Assembly (NCBI GenBank): GCA_934255515.1
Contig: CAKQON010000030.1
Span: 1 to 18,290, forward strand
DNA: 18,290 nt
Reading direction: 5' to 3'
DNA from: an uncultured Sutterella sp.
GTDB lineage: Bacteria > Pseudomonadota > Gammaproteobacteria > Burkholderiales > Burkholderiaceae_F
Shown here: positions 1-6,739 of the stretch, in pieces
Layout of the letters: each line of letters opens with the position of its first letter
Numbering within the stretch: the stretch's first letter is position 1
Position numbers and translations under genes: made by a program
Notes under the pieces: generated by a model
The model's input: only the letters and a program-made list of their open reading frames with translations
Told to the model about the DNA's origin: nothing
The model's database searches: none

Positions 1-215
1 CGATTCGGGAAACTCAGTTATGGGATGGAGCTACTTCCCTATAGGTATCGTTTGCCCGGTAATTTCCGAAGAGCCGGTTAATCTGAAAGGAAAAGCAGCG
101 ACTGGAAGGTGGACATGCTGACCCAAGCGGCAGCCCCAGGTCTATGGCACCCTCCCGCGGAGAAGAACTACTTTTGGTGCCTGTCCGCGGGAGTTTGGGG
201 TTCCCTTGAAAAGCG
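1..215. other. Left-edge non-coding region with several inverted repeats
   Basis: No convincing gene lies between the window edge and the ccmI stop. The first 110 bases have clearly lower GC than the rest. Two plus-strand frames stay open from the edge, to stops at 79-81 and 119-121. One could be the tail of a gene that begins outside the window, but neither peptide is recognisable. The region contains a GGGA/TCCC hairpin near 18-43, the pair CCCCA (134-138)/TGGGG (196-200), and the strong repeat described separately at 152-193. No tRNA, SRP RNA, tmRNA or RNase P RNA signature was seen. It may be the 3' untranslated region of the ccm operon or a small RNA gene. The strand is undecided. Confidence 0.4.
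152..193. repeat. Perfect 10-bp inverted repeat with a 22-nt loop
   Basis: CTCCCGCGGA at 152-161 is the exact reverse complement of TCCGCGGGAG at 184-193. Directly beside it, GGCACC (146-151) is complementary to GGTGCC (176-181). That second helix interlocks with the first, so both are unlikely to form fully at once. There is no T-run on either side, so it is not a standard intrinsic terminator. It may be a factor-dependent 3' end for the minus-strand ccm operon or part of a structured RNA. Confidence 0.55.
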
Positions 216-1214
216 TCAGCGCTTCAGGGGATTCAACCCCACGCCGTCCTCGCCCATTTCGGGTGCGGCCGACATACCGCCGCCCATCTTGAGCATCTTG
301 TCGAGGTCGCTCTCGGGCTTCTTTCCTGCCGGATCCGGCGGAACGGACTTGAGGCCCCCCGCATCGAGCGTCATCTGGAGCTGCTGCGCCAATGCGTCGT
401 GGACTTCGTTCCCTTCCGGGATCTGCGCGAGCAGGCGGTTGAAGCAGATCGCGGAATTTTTGTAGTCGCCCTCTTCGAAGGCCGCTGCAGCGCCGATCAT
501 GAGCGCCTTCTGGTGCCAGGGATCGATTTCAAGCGCTTTTTTGGCAAGTTCCCCCGCCTTCACGAGGCTGGAGGGATCAAGCGCAATCTTGATGTCCGCG
601 AGCTCGGCCCAGGCGTTGGCGTTCTTGGGCGCCAAACGGGTCACGTTTTCGTACGCAAGCTCCGCCTGGGAGAGATTTCCCGTGGCGTTGTACTGCTCGG
701 CCAGAATCTCCCACGCTTCCAGGTTGTCGCGGTTCTTTTCCACGGAGGCTTCAAGCGACGCCACCGTTTCCGTCATATTGCGCTCCGACCTCGCCTGCTC
801 GCGGGTTGTGCGGATCTGCTCGATCGCCTTTTCGTCGAGCGACGAGAAGTCGCCGTACCAGAGGTAGGCGCCGATTGAGGTTGCCGGAATGATGACGGCA
901 AGCGCCGCCGCGGTAACGAGCGGGAAATGCTCGACGTTGCGGTGCTTTTCGGCCGTTTCGGGCGCGGTCTCGTCGATCACGCGGAGCGCCAGCTCGTCCT
1001 CGCGGTCGAAGAAGTCCTTGTCGGCAATGCGGCCGGCCTTCCTGAGCTCCACGAGATGATCGTATTCGTCCCTGAGGCTCGCGATGTTTTCGGCCGTTCG
1101 CGTCCATTCGCCTTCCTTATTGGACTTCCCTGAAAGGAGCCGCCAGGCGAAGAGACCGATCACGCCCGCCATCAGAAGGATGGCGACAACGCAGAAAATA
1201 ATTTCGTACTTCAT
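216..1214 (-). CDS. ccmI: Cytochrome c biogenesis protein CcmI (TPR apocytochrome chaperone)
   Basis: CcmI is a membrane protein that holds the C-terminus of unfolded apocytochrome c and hands it to the CcmF/CcmH haem ligation complex in the periplasm. The protein has a first membrane helix at about residues 5-27, a cytoplasmic charged/coiled segment (about 35-95), a second membrane helix (about 98-120), and then tetratricopeptide repeats at about 150-267 with typical spacing of Trp, Ala, Tyr and Pro. A Gly/Pro/Met-rich tail follows. About 330 residues is somewhat shorter than the 400-residue E. coli CcmH fusion, whose C-terminal half corresponds to CcmI. The start has two adjacent ATGs (1217 and 1214). 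GAGG at 1221-1224 is well spaced only for the second, which I chose. It lies 11 bases after the ccmH stop and is the last gene of the operon. Confidence 0.85.
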   Translation of the reverse strand: MKYEIIFCVVAILLMAGVIGLFAWRLLSGKSNKEGEWTRTAENIASLRDEYDHLVELRKAGRIADKDFFDREDELALRVIDETAPETAEKHRNVEHFPLVTAAALAVIIPATSIGAYLWYGDFSSLDEKAIEQIRTTREQARSERNMTETVASLEASVEKNRDNLEAWEILAEQYNATGNLSQAELAYENVTRLAPKNANAWAELADIKIALDPSSLVKAGELAKKALEIDPWHQKALMIGAAAAFEEGDYKNSAICFNRLLAQIPEGNEVHDALAQQLQMTLDAGGLKSVPPDPAGKKPESDLDKMLKMGGGMSAAPEMGEDGVGLNPLKR

Positions 1215-1225
1215 CATGCCCCTCG

Positions 1226-1894
1226 TCAGATTTCAGGTCGATAGTTCGGGTTGGGCTTTACCTCGCCCTTCTCGAAGATGAGTTCGCCCCGAAGGATTTT
1301 CTTCGCGCGCCCGACCGCCTCCGGCGTCGCCTCGCGGCGGCGCTGAAGGGCCTGCGCCCGGCGGGTGACTACGATGCGCGTCATGCCCCAGAGGGCGAGG
1401 AGGAAGAAGACGCCGGGCCCGAGCCAGAGGAGCCACGTCTTCGCCTTGAAGGGGGGCTTGAAGAGCACGTAGTCGCCGTAGCGGTCGACCATGAAGTCGA
1501 TGATCTCGTCGTCGGTCTTTCCGGCCTTCACCTGTTCGGCAACCTCGCGCCTCAGGTCGATGGCGAGCTGCGCGTTCGATTCGGCAATCGTTTCGTTCGC
1601 GCAGACGAGGCACCTCAGCTGCGTGCTGATTTCATAAACCCTGGGGTTCGCCTTCGGATCGAATTCGGAGGGCCTCGCCTCGGAGGGCTTCAGGCTCTGA
1701 AGATCCACGGAGGAAGCGCCGCCCGAAGCGGCCATCCCGGCCGCTTCCATGAAGGCCTGGGCGGAGCGCGACTTTTCCGTTGCTGTCACCGACCCCATCT
1801 GCGGAGCGGAATTTTCCGCTGCCGCCGCCTCAAGCGCCGTCGCTGAAAGGAGCGCGAGCCCGAGGGCGAACAGGCTTCCCTTGAAAGTATTCAT
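1226..1894 (-). CDS. ccmH: Cytochrome c-type biogenesis protein CcmH (CycL)
   Basis: CcmH is a periplasm-facing thiol oxidoreductase that keeps the CXXC of apocytochrome c reduced for haem ligation. The diagnostic LRCxxC motif is present as LRCLVC (about residues 95-100), followed by the family helix with ANETIAESNAQLA and the pattern DRYGDYVLFKPPF. One membrane helix follows (about 155-176), then a basic cytoplasmic tail. A signal peptide covers the first 25 residues or so. It is unusual that about 65 extra Ala/Ser-rich residues separate the signal peptide from the LRCxxC domain; typical short CcmH proteins have far fewer. ATGs occur at 1900 and 1894. AAGGAA at 1901-1906 is 6 nt from the second, so 1894 is preferred. 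The ccmF stop overlaps this ribosome binding site, which suggests translational coupling. Confidence 0.88.
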   Translation of the reverse strand: MNTFKGSLFALGLALLSATALEAAAAENSAPQMGSVTATEKSRSAQAFMEAAGMAASGGASSVDLQSLKPSEARPSEFDPKANPRVYEISTQLRCLVCANETIAESNAQLAIDLRREVAEQVKAGKTDDEIIDFMVDRYGDYVLFKPPFKAKTWLLWLGPGVFFLLALWGMTRIVVTRRAQALQRRREATPEAVGRAKKILRGELIFEKGEVKPNPNYRPEI

Positions 1895-1905
1895 GGTCAT
1901 TTCCT

Positions 1906-3858
1906 TCAGGCTCCCTTCCTGTCGTCGGTTCTGCGGCGGCGGTCGAACATGGCGAGGATGCCGCCCGCGGCCATAAAGAGCGTGCCGATCCAGATGAAGA
2001 GCACGAAAGGCTTCACGTAGGCGCGCACGACCCAGCCGTTCCCGTCCTGCGTCGGAGTTGCAAGCGACACGTAGACGTCTTCATGCGGACGGTGAATGAT
2101 CGCAGCTTCCGTCATCGACATCGAGGTGACGGAGTCGTAGTTTCTCTTTTCGGGTTCAAGGAGCGCAATTTCCTTCCCCGTGGAAGCGTCGAGCACGGAG
2201 ATCGAGCCCTTCGCGGCCGTGTAGTTGGGACCGCGGTACTCCACCCAGCCGTTGTACTGGAAGGTGACGTCGCGCACCGTAACCACGTCCTTCGGGTTCA
2301 TGGTCACATTGCGCTCAACCTGATATTCCGAGACAGCAACCGCGCCGAAGATCAGCATGGCGAGCCCCAGGTGCGCGAGATGCATGCCCCACCACGGGAG
2401 CGTCTGTCCGAAGACGCTCCGCTTCTGCGCGCGCGCCGTTCGGGCATAGCGCACCCAGTCGGTGACGGCGCCGAAGAGAATCCAGTAGGCGAGGAAGGCG
2501 GCGAGCGCCATGACGGCGTCCCAATTGCCCAGCATGAAGGGTGTCGCAATGCCGAGAATGACGGAAGCCGCAAAGGCGGGCGCAAGCATCCGGCCGAGCT
2601 TCCCGGCATCCTGCATGCGCCAGGCGCAGACGGCCCCGATCGGGAGGAGGAGCGACAACGGCACCATGGAGCTTCCGAAGACCGCATCGAAGTACGGGCC
2701 GCCCACGGTGATCCTGCCTCCGCCCACAGCATCGAGGAAGAGCGGATAAAGGGTCCCGAGGAGGACGATCGCCATCCCGACCACGAGGAGAAGGTTGTTC
2801 CCCATGAGGAGCGACTCGCGCGAGATCCACCCGAAGGTCGAGATGCTCCCCACCGAGCTCGCCTTAGATGCAAAGAGGAGGAACGACACCCCGATCACGA
2901 TGCAGAGGAAGACGAGAATGAACATGCCGCGGGTCGGATCGGACGCAAAGGCGTGAACCGACGTGAGAACGCCCGAACGGACGAGGAAGGTACCGAGGAG
3001 CGACAGCGAAAAGGTGAGGATCGCGAGGAAGACCGTCCAGATCTTGAAGGCGCCGCGCTTTTCCGTCACGGCAAGCGAATGCATGAGCGCCGTGCCGGTA
3101 AGCCACGGCATGAAGGACGAATTCTCCACCGGGTCCCAGGCCCACCAGCCGCCCCAGCCGAGCTCGTAGTAGCTCCAGTAGGAGCCGAGGCTGATGCCGA
3201 GCGTGAGGAGCACCCAGGAAGCGGTCGCCCAGGGGCGCATCCATCGCGCCCAGGCGATGTCGAGGCGGCCGCCCAAGAGCGCCGCAACCGCGAAGGCGAA
3301 GGGAACCGCGAAGCCCACGTACCCTAAGTAGAGGAGCGGCGGATGGAAGATCATCCCCGGGTCCTGCAGGAGCGGATTCAGGTCCGCACCCTGGGGCGCA
3401 GGCGGAAAGAGCCTCAGGAACGGGTTCGAGGTCATGAGGATGAAGAGGTAGAGCCCGAACGCGATGAGAAAGAGCGTCCCCAGAATGCGCGCAAGCACCT
3501 TCTCGGGGAGCTTTCTCGCCGAGAGCGCCACGGCGAGGATCCACCAGGTGAGCGTCGAAACCCAGAAGAGGATCGAGCCCTCGTGCGAGCCCCAGACGGC
3601 GGCGAGCTTGTAGAACCAGGGCAGCGCGTCGTTGGAATTCTTCGCTACGTTGAGGATCGAAAAATCGCTCGTCACGAATGCGTAGGCAAGCGAACCGATC
3701 GAAAGGGTTGCGGCAAGGGCGAGCGTAATGGCGGCCGCCGCACCGGTGCGCATCCAGCTTCTGACGTCAAGCTGCGCGCCCGCCAGCGTCAGGAGGCCCC
3801 CTACGGCACTGATGACAAGCGCCAGGATAAGGGCAAAATGCCCGATCTCTGCTGTCAC
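1906..3858 (-). CDS. ccmF: Haem lyase CcmF (cytochrome c-type biogenesis)
   Basis: CcmF is the multi-spanning inner membrane protein that takes haem from holo-CcmE and, with CcmH/CcmI, joins it to apocytochrome c. The sequence is about 650 residues with many membrane helices. It carries the tryptophan-rich WWD signature WGGWWAWDPVEN (about 235-246) and the conserved histidines in FHPPLLY (about 172), ALMHSLA (260), LTSVHAF (302) and MHLAHLG (about 496), the usual haem b and WWD-haem ligands. I start it at the GTG at 3858, because AGAGGAGA lies 6-7 nt upstream and the protein then begins TAEIGHFALIL, as the family does. A TTG at 3900 would add 14 residues without support. It is followed 11 bases later by ccmH. 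ccmG, normally next, is missing. Confidence 0.93.
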   Translation of the reverse strand: MTAEIGHFALILALVISAVGGLLTLAGAQLDVRSWMRTGAAAAITLALAATLSIGSLAYAFVTSDFSILNVAKNSNDALPWFYKLAAVWGSHEGSILFWVSTLTWWILAVALSARKLPEKVLARILGTLFLIAFGLYLFILMTSNPFLRLFPPAPQGADLNPLLQDPGMIFHPPLLYLGYVGFAVPFAFAVAALLGGRLDIAWARWMRPWATASWVLLTLGISLGSYWSYYELGWGGWWAWDPVENSSFMPWLTGTALMHSLAVTEKRGAFKIWTVFLAILTFSLSLLGTFLVRSGVLTSVHAFASDPTRGMFILVFLCIVIGVSFLLFASKASSVGSISTFGWISRESLLMGNNLLLVVGMAIVLLGTLYPLFLDAVGGGRITVGGPYFDAVFGSSMVPLSLLLPIGAVCAWRMQDAGKLGRMLAPAFAASVILGIATPFMLGNWDAVMALAAFLAYWILFGAVTDWVRYARTARAQKRSVFGQTLPWWGMHLAHLGLAMLIFGAVAVSEYQVERNVTMNPKDVVTVRDVTFQYNGWVEYRGPNYTAAKGSISVLDASTGKEIALLEPEKRNYDSVTSMSMTEAAIIHRPHEDVYVSLATPTQDGNGWVVRAYVKPFVLFIWIGTLFMAAGGILAMFDRRRRTDDRKGA

Positions 3859-3978
3859 GGTGGATCTCCTCTTCTCCGGGGAGTTCTTGGGATTGATCAA
3901 ACACGAAAACGCCGCCCTGCTCCGCCCCGATCCGTATTCGGGAATGCGGCGCGGACGGCGCTCGAGGCATCTGACTCC

Positions 3979-4003
3979 GGAGAGGCTTCCGTGGAGCCTC
4001 CCC
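3979..4003 (-). terminator. Hairpin after the parvulin gene, no U-tract
   Basis: A 9-bp stem (79-87 of this block with 3995-4003, one G-U pair) and a 7-nt loop begin about 13 nt beyond the parvulin stop on the minus strand. No T-run follows, so it may attenuate or stabilise the 3' end rather than stop transcription fully. The ccmF ribosome binding site lies about 110 nt further on. Confidence 0.4.
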
Positions 4004-4015
4004 GCTCATCAGACA

Positions 4016-4828
4016 TTACTTGGCGGCAACGTCCTTGACGTCAGCGCGAAGGATCTGTTCATGAATGAACTGCTGGACCTTGCGCTGCATGAGGAGGTGG
4101 CGGAGCTCTTCCTTGCGGTCTTCAAACTTCGGGAAGAGCTGGGCGGGACGTTCGTCCTCAACCTTGACGATGTGGAAGCCGGCAGGCGACTGCACGGGCT
4201 CCTTCGCCATTTCGCCCTTCTTCAGGCCGCGGATCGCTTCGGCGAGCTGGCCCGTGTAGACCGAGGGAGACTGCCAGTCGAGGATGCCGCCCACGTCCTT
4301 GGAGCCGTCGTCGAGGGACTTCTCGGCGGCGATCTTCGCAAAGGAAGCGCCCTTGTTGATTTCAGCGATGAGCTTCTTCGCTTCGTCGGCCGACTTCACG
4401 AGGATGTGGCGGACGCGGACTTCCTTATCGCCCCAGCGGTCGGCTTCCTGCTTGTACTGAGCCTCGATTTCCTTTTCGGTGACCGGGTTCTTCTTCAGGA
4501 ATTCGCGCACGGCATGGTTTTCAAGAACCATGTTGGTCGCGCGGGCAACGTCGGCCTGCACTTCGGGGAGCTTGTCGATGCCCTGCTTGCGGGCATATTC
4601 GCCCATGACGACCTGCTCGATCATCATCTGGCGGACCTGATCCTCGATCTGCGGGTTCGAGATCATTTCATGCGGGTTGGGATTGCTCGAGATGGCTTCG
4701 CTCGCAAGCGCTTCCTGCTGGGCCTTGGTGACGAGCTGGCCGTTGACCGTGAAGTCCTTGAATTCGGCCATGGCGGCGCCGGAGGCAAGAGCGAGGGCGA
4801 GCGCAGCGGCGATCGTAGTCTTCATCAT
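4016..4828 (-). CDS. Periplasmic parvulin-type peptidylprolyl isomerase (PpiC/SurA-like)
   Basis: This protein is expected to catalyse cis-trans prolyl isomerisation and chaperone envelope proteins in the periplasm. It starts with a signal peptide (about 1-21, MMKTTIAAALALALASGAAMA). A helical SurA-type N-domain follows (about 25-135), then one parvulin domain (about 137-226) with the typical RHILV opening, DDGSKDVGG centre and GFHIVKVED ending. A basic helical C-tail closes it. At about 270 residues it matches the single-parvulin PrsA/PpiC group; SurA itself has two such domains. It has no cysteine, so it cannot stand in for the missing thioredoxin CcmG. I chose the ATG at 4828 because AGAAGGA lies 11 nt upstream and the signal peptide begins there. 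It sits 157 nt upstream of ccmF on the same strand. Co-transcription is possible but not shown. Confidence 0.85.
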   Translation of the reverse strand: MMKTTIAAALALALASGAAMAEFKDFTVNGQLVTKAQQEALASEAISSNPNPHEMISNPQIEDQVRQMMIEQVVMGEYARKQGIDKLPEVQADVARATNMVLENHAVREFLKKNPVTEKEIEAQYKQEADRWGDKEVRVRHILVKSADEAKKLIAEINKGASFAKIAAEKSLDDGSKDVGGILDWQSPSVYTGQLAEAIRGLKKGEMAKEPVQSPAGFHIVKVEDERPAQLFPKFEDRKEELRHLLMQRKVQQFIHEQILRADVKDVAAK

Positions 4829-4939
4829 TTTGTGTCTGATCCTTCTGGTGAACATCCCTTATGAAGTTCCCGCGGGTCTCTTGAATTTAGAACGGCCTCT
4901 CTGAGAAGCCGCTCCGGACGGGAACCCTGAATGGAAGGA

Positions 4940-4965
4940 TTTATACGCGGAGAAGATTTAGCCAA
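4940..4965 (-). promoter_or_regulatory. Possible promoter for the parvulin (and ccm) genes
   Basis: On the minus strand a TATAAA -10-like box (4945-4940) lies about 110 nt upstream of the parvulin start. The best nearby -35 candidate, TTGGCT (4965-4960), is only 14 nt away, shorter than the usual 16-18. The site lies just beyond the terminator of the upstream amidohydrolase gene, where a promoter is expected. Confidence 0.3.
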
Positions 4966-4980
4966 CCTTACAGACTAATT

Positions 4981-5020
4981 CAAAAGAAGAATCCGGCGGC
5001 TTTTCGCTTCCGAGCCGCCG
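4981..5020 (-). terminator. Intrinsic terminator of the AbgA-like gene
   Basis: On the minus strand an 8-bp GC stem, CGGCGGCT (5020-5013) with AGCCGCCG (5001-4994), is followed by the T-rich tail GATTCTTCTTTTG. It begins 26 nt after the amidohydrolase stop. The stem is perfect. The T-run is interrupted, so efficiency is uncertain. Confidence 0.7.
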
Positions 5021-5045
5021 CTTCTCCGCCAGACTATGAGGAACT

Positions 5046-6515
5046 TCAGCGCCAGTTGCCGAGGAGCGCCACGATGAGATTGGACCACGTGTCGTAGAGG
5101 GTCACAAGCGCGCGTTCATCAAAATCAACTGCGGGCTTGACGGCATTTCCCGCAAAGGCGCCGCCCACGATGAAGTATCCGGCCTTCCCGCCCGCATCCT
5201 GGACGGAACGCATGAGTAGCGTCCCGTCGTCGGAACTGTTGACGGCCCAGTAGGGAACGACCTTCACGCAGCCTCTCGCTCGTCTTGCGCAGACGGTGAT
5301 GAGCTGGGAAATCGCCGCGTCGGGGACGAAATCGATCGCCTCGCCCACGATCTTCTGCCAGCATTCAACGCCGTAGCTCATTGCCGCGCCCTGCGCGCGC
5401 AGAAGCGCGTCGGCCGCAAGGTCACGGTTGACGGCGGCGTTTTCGCCGCGCACCTCGACCTCCATCCAGGCATGCGATGGAACGATGTTCCTGCCTTCGC
5501 CCGCATGGAGCTGGCCGACGTTCACGCGCGTCATGCCGTCCTCGTGACGCGGGAGCGCCATGATGTTGATGGCGGCATTGGCCGCCGCGAGAAGCGCATT
5601 GCGGCCGGCCTGCGGGTGCGCGCCCGCGTGAGCCGCGCGCCCCGTGAATTCAAAGTCGATCTTCGTGGTCGAAAGGAGCTTCGTGGGCTCGGCCACCACG
5701 TCCCCGACCTCAAGCTCCGGGGCAATATGGCCGCAGAAAATCGTGTCGACGCCGTGAAGCACTCCGGACTGCAGAATCGGATAAGCGCCGCGGGAGCCTT
5801 CCTCTGCGGGCTGGCAGATGAAGATGATTTTTCCGGCAAGGCGCTCAGCATTGGCGCCGATGAAGCGCGCGAGCGCCATCGCCACGGCCTGATGGCCGTC
5901 GTGGCCGCAGGCATGCATGACGCCGTGCCTGACGGACGCAAAGCCTTCCCTGAAGGGCAGATGCGCCGGGCTTTCAGGTTCCTCAACGGTAAGAGCGTCC
6001 AATTCGATGCGGATCGCGATCGTGCGGCCCGGCCGACCGGTGTCCCAGGCGGCAAGAAGCCCCGGATAGTCGCCGATGCGGCGGATTTCCTCGGGCGGCA
6101 CGCCCACCTCGAGCGCGAAGCGCCGTCCCTTTTCGACCTCATCCGGATCGCGCCCCCGCACGAACTGGGGCGCGATGAACTGCGGACCATAGGTCACCGA
6201 AAAGCCCGCGCTCCGGAAGGCCTCTGCAAGCCTTGCCGTCGCGATGAATTCGCTCCAGCCGGGTTCGGGCGTCCTGTGAATGTCGCGCCGGGCGGCGACG
6301 AGATCCTCAAACGTTACCGGATCGACCCAGCCGGGAAGGAGGTGCGGACGATTCATCAGATCGGAAACGGCCGCGGCCGGCTTTTCCTCAGTTGTCTTCG
6401 GTTCAGCCGGAGGCGCCGGCGGCTGTGCTTTCTGAGCGCGCCGGGACCGCGTGCGCACCGGTGCGGGCTCCGGATCGGCGTAAGGTTCTGTTGTCTGAAT
6501 TCGGGCTGGGGACAT
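5046..6515 (-). CDS. AbgA-like M20 family amidohydrolase/metallopeptidase
   Basis: It belongs to the M20 peptidase/amidohydrolase group and is closest, from memory of the sequence, to E. coli AbgA, one subunit of the p-aminobenzoyl-glutamate hydrolase that salvages folate breakdown products. Shared patterns include RRDIHRTPEPGWSEF (about 76-90), WDTGRPG, the metal site HACGHDGH (201-208), QPAEEGSRGA with Glu238/Glu239, the lid motif AHAGAHPQAGRNALLAAA (about 295-312) and GRNIVP. The C-terminal SSDD matches the family GSED. The fold is a two-zinc catalytic domain with a dimerisation lid. The ATG at 6515 has GGAG 8 nt upstream, so the first 50 or so residues, a Pro/Ala/Glu-rich tail absent from E. 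coli AbgA, appear to be real. No abgB or abgT neighbour is present, so the true substrate may be another acylated amino acid. Confidence 0.8.
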   Translation of the reverse strand: MSPARIQTTEPYADPEPAPVRTRSRRAQKAQPPAPPAEPKTTEEKPAAAVSDLMNRPHLLPGWVDPVTFEDLVAARRDIHRTPEPGWSEFIATARLAEAFRSAGFSVTYGPQFIAPQFVRGRDPDEVEKGRRFALEVGVPPEEIRRIGDYPGLLAAWDTGRPGRTIAIRIELDALTVEEPESPAHLPFREGFASVRHGVMHACGHDGHQAVAMALARFIGANAERLAGKIIFICQPAEEGSRGAYPILQSGVLHGVDTIFCGHIAPELEVGDVVAEPTKLLSTTKIDFEFTGRAAHAGAHPQAGRNALLAAANAAINIMALPRHEDGMTRVNVGQLHAGEGRNIVPSHAWMEVEVRGENAAVNRDLAADALLRAQGAAMSYGVECWQKIVGEAIDFVPDAAISQLITVCARRARGCVKVVPYWAVNSSDDGTLLMRSVQDAGGKAGYFIVGGAFAGNAVKPAVDFDERALVTLYDTWSNLIVALLGNWR

Positions 6516-6581
6516 TGGGGAGACTCCAAATCATCCGCGCCCAAAGGTACCGCGTGGATGCATTAAGGGGATTTGCTTATT

Positions 6582-6610
6582 TTTATACCCTGCATTCTAA
6601 CATTGCGCAA
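6582..6610 (-). promoter_or_regulatory. Likely sigma70-type promoter of the AbgA-like gene
   Basis: On the minus strand TATAAA (6587-6582) matches the -10 box at five of six positions and lies exactly 17 nt from TTGCGC (6610-6605), a half-matching -35. The expected transcript would have a leader of about 60 nt. The surrounding 100 bases are AT-rich, unlike the flanking genes. Confidence 0.5.
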
Positions 6611-6689
6611 AATACCCTGAACACCGACAAAACCGCAGATCTTCAATACCCGTTTGATTTTTCAATGCTTTTTCAAGCTACCCCGGATT

Positions 6690-6708
6690 AGTCTCTACAG
6701 AGGAGACT
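6690..6708 (-). terminator. Small hairpin downstream of the envelope protein gene
   Basis: AGTCTC (6690-6695) and GAGACT (6703-6708) form a perfect 6-bp stem with a 7-nt loop, about 32 nt beyond the stop of the minus-strand gene at 6740. No T-run follows. This is a weak terminator candidate. Confidence 0.25.
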
Positions 6709-6739
6709 TCGGAAATTGCGTATGCCGCCGCTTGAATGA

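Noticed and set aside
1..205. Possible 6S RNA
   Set aside because: Length and end pairing are suggestive and GGTGGACATGCT loosely recalls a 6S segment, but the strong local 10-bp hairpin does not fit the single long 6S hairpin with a central bubble.
109..465. Plus-strand 118-codon open frame at the left edge
   Set aside because: Most of it lies opposite the 3' end of ccmI, it begins at a GTG without a ribosome binding site, and the peptide is Pro/Ser-rich without recognisable pattern.
2083..3327. 414-codon open frame on the plus strand opposite ccmF
   Set aside because: The peptide is a run of Arg, Glu, Gly and His typical of antisense frames in GC-rich DNA, and the opposite strand encodes a full, well-conserved CcmF.
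3859..3900. TTG start that would lengthen CcmF by 14 residues
   Set aside because: The extra residues are polar and unlike the family N-terminus, while the GTG at 3858 has an excellent ribosome binding site.
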